Origin: Nemertoderma westbladi | Lineage: Eukaryota; Xenacoelomorpha; Nemertodermatida; Nemertodermatidae | Reading direction: 5' to 3' | Length of the DNA stretch: 52,699 bases | NCBI GenBank assembly: GCA_032718475.1 | Contig: JAUCBJ010006843.1 | Location: forward strand, 1 to 52,699 | Made by a program: the position numbers and the translations under genes | Part shown: piece after piece, positions 1 to 10,340 of the stretch | Position numbering within the stretch: the first letter of the stretch is position 1 | Layout of the letters: each line of letters opens with the position of its first letter | The notes under the pieces: model-generated | The model's input: only the letters and a program-made list of their open reading frames with translations | Databases searched by the model: none | What the model was told of the DNA's origin: nothing

Positions 1-2
1 CA

Positions 3-542
3 TGGTTAGAGAGTAGCAAAAATGACATAGAAGTTAGGAAAGCAAAGGCTTGGGTAGCTCTATCAAAAATGGATACCATCTGGAAATCAGATCTCTCCAG
101 GCACCTGAAGACTAAGTTCTTTCGAGCCACAGTGGAAAGTGTATTTTTATACGGGGGTGAGACCTGGACACTGACTAAATCACTTGAACAACGAATTGAT
201 GGTTGCTACACAAGACTACTAAGGGCAGCCCTAAACATCAGCTGGAGACAACACATGACAAACGCCGAGCTTTATGGTACAATACCACCTGTATCAACCA
301 CCCTCCGGGAACGCAGATTAAGATTCAGTAGGCACTGCTGGCGAAGTAAAGACGAGGTCATACCAGATCTACTTCTCTGGCAACCATCTCATGGAAAGCG
401 TAGTCGCGGACGACCTGCCATAACATATATAGATCAACATGAAAGGGATACTGAACTTGGGAGAAACGAAATTGCGACAACTATGGAGAATCGGGAAGCC
501 TGGAAGGATCTCATTTCCACTGTCCGAGTTCGCTCGACCTAG
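3..542 (+). pseudogene. LINE reverse transcriptase, C-terminal fragment
   Basis: This is the carboxyl end of a non-LTR retrotransposon protein. The reading frame is already open at the window edge and the rest of the element lies outside. The post-RT region shows the usual pattern: a segment with GGETWTL, then RRLRFSRHCWR and LLLWQPSHG, followed by a terminal helix around TELGRNEIAT. The same order (RLRFAGHCFR, LVLWQPHG) is found in the RTE-like element at 12.7-16.4 kb, so the two are relatives, but they are clearly different subfamilies. The frame ends at TAG within a short (TAG)n run at 540-551, the expected microsatellite 3' tail. Almost no 3' UTR is present. Confidence 0.75.
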
Positions 543-655
543 TAGTAGTAGTATTAAAATAAAGTACAAATAAATAATTAATTTAAAATTAAATACAAAT
601 AAATAAAGTAAAATTAAATACAAATAATTAATTAAAATTAAATACAAATAAATAA
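540..655 (+). repeat. (TAG)n LINE tail and AT-rich imperfect tandem repeat
   Basis: The LINE ends in four TAG units. It is followed by about three imperfect copies of an AT-rich unit of the type TTAAAATTAAATACAAATAA. No coding potential is credible here. Confidence 0.6.
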
Positions 656-1019
656 GTATTAATGAATAAAAGAGCCGCGGTGTCACTTATGACACCCTCT
701 TGGCCCTCTAGGCGACATTTGGACCACACTGACAATATTGTGTATCGGATTGATTAATTAGGATAATCAATTAAACCCTAATTAGGAGTCGTAAGACACC
801 TATTAGGGTTTAATTGTACTAATTAATTGATGACACCTGTCAATTAGGGTCTAATGAGCCTAATTAGGAGGTGTCACCCAGACAGTCTGGCGCTAATGAC
901 ACCCAATGACACCCATAGGTGTCATTGGGTGTCACCCAGACAGTCTGGCACCAGTCAGTGGGGTCCAACTGTCACCGAGAGGACCAAGACCCTACTACTA
1001 CTTTGTATTGTTTTCTTTT
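656..1019. repeat. Inverted-repeat-rich non-coding region
   Basis: No gene is seen. The stretch is built from inverted and direct repeats. A perfect 17-bp inverted repeat with a 4-base loop lies at 897-934 (arm TGACACCCAATGACACC). It is flanked on both sides by direct copies of GTGTCACCCAGACAGTCTGG, which itself contains a palindrome. A second, looser inverted pair built on CTAATTAGG/CCTAATTAG motifs fills 750-870. It could be the end of a foldback or DNA transposon. Confidence 0.6.
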
Positions 1020-1529
1020 GTATTATTATATAAAGACTGTAGGTTTTTTGCCGCCATAGTATTTAGCAAGTATTTAGCTAGCAAACCCCCACCCACCCCC
1101 TCCCAACCCCCCCCCCCCCCCCCTCCCCATAAAAATCACACCGCGGCAAGTGTACGAACATAGTTATTATAGTTTAGGATTCGCTGCGCGGGGATTGTTT
1201 TCTGGCTAGTTTTGTCTGTTCGCAGACTGTTTTTCTGCCTCACCGGCACTGTCAGCCTGTTGTCACGTTTTAGATTCAGGCATTCGTATCTCTCGCGCCA
1301 ACAGCAGTTGTATGCTGTTGATTTCCAACACAAATAGTTTAATGTTTGCGTTTGTGTTGAATTAAAAGTGCAAAGTTCAAAGACAGGGAGTGGATTGATA
1401 CCAATTACTTCCTTATTGTTTTATGTAACTAAAGCCATCAATTAGGCAGTTTATTACATATGAAATGTTAGTAGAGTTTATTCCTCAATCTGACAGTCCA
1501 TTAGTACATAGTATTCCCTAGTAGAATCT
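1020..1529 (+). repeat. LTR-like fragment related to family B
   Basis: The block around 1136-1260 resembles 6650-6770 in the family B LTR. Both have ATCACACC(A/G)CGGCAAG, then GGATTCGCTGCGCGGGGATTG, then CTGCCTCACCGG, in the same order. A TATATAAAG sequence lies about 110 bases upstream, as in an LTR promoter. A 17-base C run is at 1107-1123. I cannot define its ends. Confidence 0.5.
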
Positions 1530-2672
1530 ACTTTGCAGAAGTGAAAGCTGCTGCAAAGAGCATTAAGACCAATCGTGCCGGTGGAGTAGATGGTGTTCCC
1601 CCTGAGGTCTTTAAAATACCTGAGTGTTTAAAGCTCATCTATCCCATCATGTACAGAACAACAAGAGTCCCACAAGAAATGCAAACAAATAAGTTGGTGC
1701 CAGTTCCCAAGAAGGGCAACCTAACACTCTATGGTTCTTTTCGGGGAATCTTATTGATCTCTATTGCTGCAAAGCTATACAATAGAATTATATTAAATCG
1801 CATCCAGGGATCCCTTTGAGAGACTGCTCCGTGGAAATCAGAATGGGTTCCGTAAAGGTCGTGGGTAAAATGACTTAGGAGTACTCTCAGAATCACTAGA
1901 GGGAGCCCAAGGGCTCCTCAGCTCATTAGAACAGGCTGCTTCTAAACTTCAAAAAGCTTATTAACTCCAAAAAGACCGAGATTTTGACAGTTAACTTTGA
2001 AAATCCTCAGCAAGTCTCTGACCGCATGAGCATAAGCTCAAGGGATGGTATGCTTGAGCATGTGGGCGACTTCTGTTACTTGGATCATGGAGCCGGAATA
2101 CGTAAGGGAAAGGCATGGGCAGCCTTGAATAGGCTTTCCAGGATTTGGAAGTCACAGAGAATTAATCAGAAACTTAAGGTCCGATTATTTAGCGCAGCAG
2201 TACTTCCAGTACTCCTCTAAGGGAGTCCATGCTGGGCTCTAACTGTTGAGGACACCAAATCTCTGGATGGCACATTCACGAGAATGCTACGCCGGGTTCA
2301 TTGTGTCAAGTACAATGCACACATCTCCAACCAGACACTATATAACATTGGAGGTGTCTCATTGGTTCCCCCAAGCTTGTCACTAGAACAAAATCGCCTC
2401 CGCTTTGCAGGACATTGCTTTCGCCGTGAGGACCAGCCAGTGCATAATCTTGTACTTTGGCAGCCTCATGGAGTGAATAAGCATGGTGGACAGCCCATGA
2501 CTTTCTTGAGACGCATCTTAAAGGACACTGGCCTTAAAGATGCGGATGATCTAGCAAATGTCATGGGTGATAGGGAGTTGTGGCAATGCAATTTTGTTGA
2601 CAAGCCGGCACAGCATTCTTAAAAATGCAGCTGCAATGCAGCATGCCGATCCTAATAGTAGTAGTAGTAGTA
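1530..2672 (+). pseudogene. RTE-like LINE, 5'-truncated and internally deleted copy
   Basis: This is the 3' third of the element whose long copy lies at 12655-16429 on the other strand. It starts within the RT region (GGVDGVPPEVF) and then tracks the long copy. About 430 bp of RT is missing after 1866, where the sequence jumps from the GRG region to that following FADD. Further small indels and stops break the frame. The C-terminal part (RLRFAGHCFR, LVLWQPHG, ending PAQHS) is nearly unchanged. It ends in a (TAG)n tail. AGTATTCC occurs on both sides (1510-1517 and 2669-2676), a plausible target duplication with about 12 bases of filler at the 5' junction. Confidence 0.85.
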
Positions 2673-3197
2673 TTCCTGAAAATACATCGATATATAATAA
2701 TTAGGGCAATTTTAACAGAGACACTATCTCATCCTCTCCCACATCCCTGGCAATCACCACCTACAGACAGCGCTCACCTTATGTGAGCCAGGCCTCTCAG
2801 GCCAATGAGAGTGAATGGGCCACCATCTCCACTATGCCCGCCCCTGTCACACAACTGAAGCTCTCACACACTGTGGACCCCACCCTACACTCCCAAGTCA
2901 TTGCTTGGGGTTCCCATAACTACCTTCGCCCTGCCCCACTTACTTCACCCTTATGTTACCTTAAGTGTTTTATGTTCATTATTGAGTGTGTTATATATCA
3001 TAATTGTTATAATGTATTATCGTAGAGATAAAATGAAAAATAACCGGTTAAACATCTTATATTTTTTAAACATTACGGGGAAACAAAAATAAATCGGAGA
3101 ATGAATAATTTACCGATAACATCAATAATAAATAATATAACAACAACAGATAAATAATTTACCAACAACAATAATAATATATAATATAAGAACATCA
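2673..3197. other. Non-coding, no recognisable gene
   Basis: An ordinary moderate-GC stretch is followed from about 3030 by AT-rich sequence with AATAATA/CAACAA simple-repeat texture. No ORF has a recognisable product. Confidence 0.5.
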
Positions 3198-4370
3198 ACA
3201 ATTCAATTCAATTCAATTTATATTAGGTCCGGTCATGCCGGCAATAAAGTATACATAAAAACCATAGATGAACCATAAATGCACAATCGTAGTACTGTAT
3301 CACGACATCTAAGTAAAATTACGTTCATATTAATTATTAACACATAAAACCATAAGGTCTTATAGTATATATAGGTATATATATATAGGTATTATAGTGA
3401 TAGGTAAAACAGTCGGAGCCCGATTAAAACCCAGTATATAAAACAATCGTAAATATAGGTAAAATCATATTCGTTGCGGCAAATAGTAAATATATATAAA
3501 GTCATATTTGTAGGGGAACATAAAATACGCATGTTGAGCAATATAGAGTCATTATTATATTGAGAACCATTATTACACAACATTGAAAAAGTTCAATATA
3601 CGCTTATGTTTGGATGCAAAAGAGTCCATTGATCTAATTTTATAACAGTCATATATAAATTTACTTTGGATAATCTCCGAAAATGTAAGTGATCCACAGC
3701 CCAACCGTTCAATCAAGTGCCGTGTGTTATATGCATATGTTAACATGGAATGAATGTGTGGCGCATTATACGTTTTTTTGCAGTTCATGTATGAACCACC
3801 AATACCACAATATTTTGTCTCATCTGTACTATTTAGCTGCAGCGATATTCGTAGAATGCCTTGTAGGGCACAGTTGGGGACAGATGCACTCCTAAGTATT
3901 GATCCAATGCAGGCACCGTAACACTCGCTAGTAATTGGTTTGCATTTCATCAGCTCGTATACAATCTGGTTGCTAGCATAGGTTCCCAAACCTAGAAGAC
4001 CACGTAATGCTTTCCTATAGTGAGCGTCTAGACTACGTAATTCATCCGAGGTGAGTGACCCAACAAGGGATTTCATGCTGTAAACCAGTTTTGGAACTGC
4101 AATGCTGCTCCAAATGTGACTCAATGTTGAAGTATCCATCCATCTGGTTGTCCAACTCCTCCTGTGGAATGATTCCGCAATTATAGTAATCAGCTGATTG
4201 CAATCAGATAATGTATTGTAGCTCTTTACAATGCTAGAGTTTAGCTTAAAGCCCAAAAATCGCAGCGATGTACTTGATGCCACTAGAGTGCTATTGATAT
4301 TTATGAAACTTGGAATGTGTTCATTGCATCCTTGCATATACTCAGTCCCCCTCGCCCGCAAGATACCGTT
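3198..4370 (-). pseudogene. LINE (L2/CR1-like) 3' end: post-RT domain, 3' UTR and (TTGAA)n tail
   Basis: Read on the minus strand, 4361 to 3573 encodes about 260 residues typical of the region after the RT palm of a non-LTR element: LRFLGFKLN, then a variable helical region with LDAHYRKALRGLLGL. About 350 bp of 3' UTR follows. The element ends at 3198-3222 in TTGAA repeats, a tail type common in L2/CR1-group LINEs. The RT core is missing here. A matching orientation and class of RT fragment lies at 29117-29640, on the far side of the BEL-like block. Assignment to a clade is a family-level guess. Confidence 0.6.
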
Positions 4371-4548
4371 ATAGGTGTTTTAACGGACATAAAAGTCATT
4401 CTTCGATATGTGTGCTTTGGTGGACATGGTAAGGCAAAAAACCCGCAATACGTAAAATACCCTGGCACAGCTTAGCCTTGATGATTCAGATTACGACATC
4501 TAACAGCTGGTTGCTGACATGGAAACGGCCATTGGACACATGGTTCTT
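4371..4548. other. Flank between LINE fragment and left family A repeat
   Basis: No intact frame is present. Minus-strand frames are open in short stretches but broken by stops, so this could be decayed LINE sequence. The family A repeat starts at 4549. Confidence 0.4.
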
Positions 4549-4729
4549 TGTTTAGCTTAACAGCCAATCAGAGCGATTTTTTCTGTCGATGTGGAGCTTT
4601 TTGGCAGATCATGCTAGGAGTGTTCAGTCTTACTGCTTTTTCTTGATACTGTTTTGTTGTTTCTATCTAGGCCAGGAACACCGGCTCTAGAGTCAATTCG
4701 TTTCAGACTTTAGAAGAAACATTAGTAGG

Positions 4730-7002
4730 TGATGAATTATTTCACTATAAGGTAGCATTTGTAGTTTAACTTTAACGTAAAAACTTTCGAAAATCCGACG
4801 CATTTTGATTAAGTTACAGTAATGTAATATGCCTATTCATATTTGTACACATAAAACCCTTAGGTACTCTCGTGGCGTAGTGGTCAGATGGTTAAGGCGT
4901 TGGTTACATTACATAGGTTACGAGTTCGAATCCCGGTCGGGAAATTTGTATTTTGGGGCCATTTATTTTCGTTTGGTGCTAATTGGTAGGCCAATGAGAA
5001 GCGTACAACGTAGCGAATGATAAGCCAGGCCAATCATAGGGCATAAATTATCTCATTGCTCAAATGTGAGGCAGTGGAAAATTCTGTTAGGATTCCATGT
5101 CCCAGATTAGTGTAAGGGCCGGATTGCGTTGAACGATGAGCTGGGCCAATCATAGGGCACGAAGCACTTTATTGCTCAAATGTGAAGCTGTGGAAAATTC
5201 TGTTTAGTTTCCATGTGCGATATTTAGTATAATAGGCCGGTTTGCCTTCGGTTATCACCTTCTTCTTAACCCCTCTATTCGCTATATCTTTAGTAAATTG
5301 TTATTTAGATTATTTCGGTTTCTTGTTGAAACTTTATTTGATAAATCCTTTGTAAAACTGTAAATATACTGCAAATTCCTGAACATGTTTTCTTTTGGTC
5401 CAACTTTGGGACAGCCAAACATCAAGGAGATGGCAGCCTAGACCGTTAGGCCGTAAGCAACGCAGGGAAAAGATGTCCACAACACGCTAGCGCCCACATT
5501 GGATTGACCGCGCACCCCCTTTGCCCCTTCAAAATGCTCAACTTGCCATGCAGCGCCCGCTTTGTGAGAAGGTAAGACTTTGTTCGACGCCCTTGCCCGC
5601 CGTAAGACCTATAGATCAGGGTAAGCGTGACGCCGTCCTGGACGCCGCAAATTTAGGATCAAATAATTATATTCAGACAGAAACACCCCCCCTTTGTCAT
5701 GTCCTACGAACCCCTGGGTTAACCTGTACTTCCTACAGGTGCGAACTATTGCCATTCGTCAGTACGCGAGTACATATTAGGTACGGACAGCATATGTTCC
5801 ATAATTTAGTGATTCGTAGCACTGACTGTTTGGTACCGGTTCGCTTTGTAGAACGTACATTAGTACCCCCCCCCCCCCCCCTGTCTGGAGTTAGCTATTT
5901 GATCAGGCAAGGAGTATTTCTGCTACCGGCACACTGCTTGGCCTAGGGAGGTTTATTAATATCCTACCGCGCCTTGCCACGTACTGATAGGTATTGCTGC
6001 TAACTACCACAGCAACAAAGTTCTAGAATTAAATTAGTATACCAGATCAGCTAACGTACGGTAGCGATTAACCCCTATTTCTTATCTTACAACCAGAATC
6101 TGGTATTAGTGCCGATCACGGGTGTAGTTACTAACACCGTAGTTGCCCATTGGGTTGTGGATAGGAAGGAGAGAGCTTTGACGTCATTTGTGAGTATAAA
6201 GTTCTACAAAACGCGACTAGTTTATTTTAGTAGCTAGCGCACGGTATCATTTCAGTCAGAAAATCACTAAAACCTAGTAAAAGGAATTACACGAAATTGT
6301 TTTATTTGTAACACACCCACACACACACGCCCTAAAACATATTGCCTTTAGAGTTCTACTAGCTATAGCGCACTATACATTATTTTAGGTAGAAATTATC
6401 TGTATTTGTAAAATTAGGATCTGATTTAGTTGCGGCAAGAGAGAGTATTTCACTTTCGTTATTAAACTGTTGATTTCTGTCCAGCAGTATTGTTACATTT
6501 AGGCTTGACCCTTTAGACTGATTTCGTACAGGGGGATCAGTTATCGTTACATTTAGGCACGACCTTTTAGGCTGATTTAGACAGGGATAATCAGCATTGT
6601 TACACTAGGTCTGTTAACCACCTAGTTCGTATATAAACCATATAAATCACACCACGGCAAGTTACTGTATTTAGGACTGTCAGTGATAGTTAGGATTCGC
6701 TGCGCGGGGATTGTTTTCCCATGAGTTTGGTCTGTTACTGTAACTGTACATCTGCCTCACCGGTTAGAGGACAGGTATCCTTTTGTCTAGTACGTAGGCA
6801 TTAGACCCGCTCACGTACATAGAATAGATACTAGGCTCTGTTCCTCGCCAGTAGTCGTTTGTGTATTGTATCTGTTTGTTTAGATATCCTGGACTGGGAT
6901 TTGTTGTCAGATACTGTACGAGCCCGTATACATTACTAGAGTCTCATAGTAAGATACATCGTTACTAGGATCTGGTAAGCGGTATACTACTGGACCCTTA
7001 CA
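4730..7002 (+). mobile_element. Family B solo LTR inserted in family A
   Basis: This is a 2273-bp insertion that begins TGATGAAT and ends CTTACA, giving LTR-type TG...CA termini. GTAGG is duplicated at 4725-4729 and 7003-7007. The right copy of family A has a single GTAGG (28328-28332) at the same place and no insertion, so the empty site is in the same window. It carries a tRNA-like segment near its start, TATA-type sequences (TATATAAACC near 6630) and a CTGCGCGGGG block shared with 1136-1260. There is no coding capacity, so a solo LTR of an LTR element with 5-bp duplications (as BEL/Pao elements make) fits best. Confidence 0.75.
4868..4943 (+). other. tRNA-like / SINE-head-like segment
   Basis: A box-A-like TGGCGTAGTGG is followed about 45 bases later by a good box B, GAGTTCGAATCCCGG. 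A five-pair acceptor-like stem (TCTCG with CGGGA) can be drawn, but the T stem is poor and no normal anticodon arm is obvious. It is probably a decayed tRNA or a tRNA-derived pol III promoter captured in the LTR, not a working tRNA gene. Confidence 0.4.
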
Positions 7003-7861
7003 GTAGGCTTAAGATTATAGAGCGTATAACTGTTATCAGTGCATATCACGGCACAGTCCAGTTCATAACTTGTCATATCATATCTTAACCTACCGTCTTA
7101 ATGCTTTTTACTGTTGTCATATTTTGTATCAGTTGGTTGAATATTATTTGGAGAACATTTATAAAGAACCCAAATTTCCCAATTTTCTTGATACACTACA
7201 GGTTAGAGAGACAGGTTACATATAGCGATTGCGACTTATATTATTGTGGTTTGTAGTGAATTTAATGCTATTTGATAAGCACTACATGAGTCAATTGCTG
7301 TTCTCTTTATATATGATAAAATTCATTGACGGTCGGCAATTCAGTGTGCAGTATTGTGTGTTACCGGTAGTGTGCATGATTGTGACTGATAACTAAGCAT
7401 TTCCTAAAGAATGCGCCTCATACGTGAATCATAAGCCTTACCGACTTACCGTTGTGTTTAGTATAAGTCATAGCTCTGTTTACCTAGATAGAGCGCCACG
7501 TCCTAAAGGAACTGTTAATATTTCCCGAAAGTGAATAATATTAGTCAGAAATTATTTATTAACGATCAATCGAATAATACAGTAAGCTTACACTGCAATA
7601 ATAATCTAAGCCCTCAGAATCCAGTCTCCCGGGTATATCCAGCGGGTGAATGGACGCGCACTAGGCTGGCTTCTGCTAATGTTGTGTTTATTGGTATTAA
7701 ATATTTGTCAATTTCTAAAGTCTATTTATAAACCAAAAGACATATAAATTTTGGCAGGTTAAACTGCTAAAGGTCTTCAAAAGCGCATACAATAACAGTT
7801 ATTGTCTTTATTGCAGTAAGCAATAAAGTTGAAAGTACCGGTCGACCGGTAAACCTGAACC

Positions 7862-8215
7862 GGTACTGCTGTAGGTCCGTAGGCCCAACTGCCAGAATCG
7901 GTACTGCTGTAGGTCCGTAGGCCCAACTGCTTGAATCGGTACTGCTGTAGGTCCGTAGGCCCAACTGCCAGAATCGGTACTGCTGTAAGTCCGTAGGCCC
8001 AACTGACAGAACCGGTACTTCTGTAGGTCAGTAGGCCCAACTGCCAGAACCGGTACTGCTGTAGGTCCGTAGGTCCAACTGCCAGAACCGGTACTTCTGT
8101 AGGTCAGTAGGCCCAACTGACAGAACCGGTACTGCTGTAGGTCCGTAGGTCCAACTGCCAGAACCGGTACTTCTGTAGGTCCGTAGGCCCAACTGTCCTA
8201 ACCGGTACTTCCAGT
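7862..8215. repeat. 38-bp minisatellite, about 9.4 copies
   Basis: Tandem units read GGTACTGCTGTAGGTCCGTA plus GGCCCAACTGCCAGAATC with few substitutions. In units 5-8 two variants alternate (TGCTGTAGGTCC and TTCTGTAGGTCA), making a 76-bp higher-order repeat. The length is not a multiple of three. Reading frames across it are repeat artefacts. Confidence 0.95.
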
Positions 8216-9044
8216 ATAAGTACATTAGTATTATTCGATTTTGATTATTGTATACCGGTTGGTCTCGATATTAAATCGGGGACGCCTGGTTTTTATTGGG
8301 ATTTTACTTAGGTCTATTTTTGTCAGTTTTATTTCCTAGTAAGTTAATATTGAGCTGAAGACGTGTAAGTCTGCTCAGATTGTTCAGATAACTGTAGGCC
8401 GGACTGTTATCGGATTGTTGTTGGGTTTGGAGAGATTATGGCGTGTGTAGAGTTTGTCTGATAAAGTGACAGTTAGTAAGTTGGGGCAGCCATAGCTGTA
8501 AGGTCAATCCCCTCTTAAAGAATAAGTCGTACTACCGTGTTAGAACGCATACTAACTAACCATTTTAGAATCTGCACATACTGTAGTTTATTTAGGCTTG
8601 ACAGTATTCTGCCAGCGTTTTGGCCTGTGTTTGTTTGTGTGGTCTGTTCAGGTACCGTAATAGTTATTACTCAGATATTTTGTAGGCTGGACGGTCAGGG
8701 CCCTAAACCGATTAGGTTCTCTGTTCGCAGAACACCGAACACTATTCCGGCCACGGAACTAGTCCAGCAGAATGCCTTTATAGAATCCTGGGATTTGTGG
8801 GACGAGAGGATCTCAGCAACTAAGCGAAAACGAACAATAGGATGTTCCTAGACCCCCCCCCCCAAAATTTATCCAGAAGACTTTTCGCCATACATAATGT
8901 GTTAAAAAAGTCTACGGTTCTCGGCTAGGGCCAATTTGAGTCAAAAAGTCCGCTTCCCTAGCAACCACGTTGCTATGGAGCTACAGCCAAAACGGCTAAT
9001 GCTACGGAGTTGGGACCGGCGCCAATCGATAGGCAGCATATGGA
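8216..9044. repeat. Non-coding region with first copy of the 8.4/11.5-kb repeat
   Basis: Bases 8412-8685 match 11490-11765. The core 8435-8620 is almost unchanged between the two copies, with the flanks much more diverged. No gene is seen. A C run follows at 8852. Confidence 0.75.
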
Positions 9045-10340
9045 TTTACATTCAAGGAGCTTTTTTTGGAGGTGTCAGATCATGATCTTGACCATGATCA
9101 GCAAAGATCAGTTTTGATCAGCAATCGGACACTCAAGGCTTGCTCCAATCGAAAAACTTAACATTACAAAAAGATTCAGCGACCCCACATTAGTCATGAT
9201 TCCCGTTAAAAGATTTTAAAAAAAGTGAATTCTTCCTGGTTAAAACGCAAGATCATGATCGCGCAAAGATCGGACTTCGTAAAATCGTAACTAAGCCTTT
9301 TGGATATAAACAATTACTGTAGGAAACGTTCAGAACACCGCCCTGAGTCGATTAAAAAAAAAATTGGCTCGATCGGACAACCGGTTCTCGAGATCTGATA
9401 CCTGATCATTAAAGATCAGATTTTTTAGTTTTTTCGGATTTTCTCGAAAACTTTGTTTGAGACCCCCGATTTTTTTTTTAGGAATCGACTTCTATGGTGA
9501 AGGGGCAACTTTTGAGCATTTCGAAATTTTCAAAAAACAATTTGATCAGGCCGCGATCAGAAAAGATCGTGTTTTCGGTTTTATTTCAAAGACCAAATCC
9601 TGGGAGTTCACCGTATGGAAAAACTTAACATCACAAAAAGATTCCTCACCCTCGAATTATGGGGGGTAGCCAAAATTTGGGCATAAAAAAGTTCAAGTCT
9701 AGTGGGTCAAAACTCAAGATCATGATCGCGAAAAGATCAGTATATTTAAAATCGAATCTAAGCATTTTTCTAATAAACATTCATTGTAAGAAATGTGCAA
9801 TGGTCTATTCTGAGTTGATTAAAAAAAAATTGGCTCGATCGGGCAACCAGTTCTCGAGATCAGCTTCCTGATCATAAAAGATCGTGTTTTTCGGTTTTTC
9901 CCGATTTTCTCGAAAACTTTGTTTGAGACCCCCGACTTTTTTTTAATAATCGACTTCTATTAAGAAGGGGCAACTTTTGAGCATTTCAAAATTATCAAAA
10001 AGCGATTTGATCAGGCCATGATCAGGAAAGATCATGTTTTCGGTTTTATTTCGAAGACCAATTCCTGTGAGTTCACCGTATGAAAAAACTTAACATTACA
10101 AAAAGATTCCTCACCCTCGAATTAGGGGGGTAGCCAAAATTTGACCATAAAAAAGTTCAATTCTAGGGGGTCAAAAGATCATGATCGCAAAATGATCAGT
10201 GTTTTCGAAATTACTTCTGAGCATTTTGGGGCAAAACTTTCAAACTAAAAAACATTCACTGGAGTGTTCTAAGTAGATTAAAAAAATTTTTGACTCAATA
10301 GGCCTACCGGTACCGGAGATATGGTCGTCCAAAGTCTGCT
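9045..10340. repeat. GATC-rich tandem repeat, period about 462 bp
   Basis: Landmarks recur at nearly even steps. AAAAACTTAACAT(T/C)ACAAAAAG occurs at about 9156, 9618 and 10084. AGTTCACCGTATG occurs in the second and third units, and GGGGCAACTTTTGAGCATTTC at about 9501 and 9967. Each unit holds several GATCATGATC-type palindromes. Roughly 2.8 diverged units are present. No credible gene. Confidence 0.8.

Larger units (their letters stand above)
4549..7791 (+). repeat. Family A repeat, left copy; probable 5' LTR of the BEL-like element, split by family B
   Basis: The two parts, 4549-4729 and 7003-7791, align to one continuous repeat at 28182-29116. Reading by eye I find only two base differences in the roughly 780-bp right part, one 31-bp length difference near 4630, and a small difference at the extreme end. 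Termini are compatible with TGTTTAG...TACA. Near-identity of two direct repeats that flank gag-pol is what a pair of LTRs gives. No clear primer-binding site follows 7791, and target duplications are not convincing (a TCTTT lies at 4545-4549 and again at 29120-29124). A general dispersed repeat therefore remains possible. Confidence 0.55.

Noticed and set aside
4868-4943. Functional tRNA gene
   Set aside because: Poor T stem and no convincing anticodon arm; kept only as a tRNA-like segment.
5521-5946. 141-codon ORF in family B
   Set aside because: It crosses a C run, has no domain, and lies in a solo LTR.
7531-7731. 66-codon ORF repeated at 28856-29056
   Set aside because: It is identical only because the family A repeats are; the third, diverged copy does not keep the frame.
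7862-8215. CRISPR array
   Set aside because: Units are contiguous with no unique spacers, and the context is eukaryotic.
7767-8225. Minus-strand ORFs with repeated TYSSTDS-type sequence
   Set aside because: They are translations of the 38-bp minisatellite; overlapping frames all stay open.
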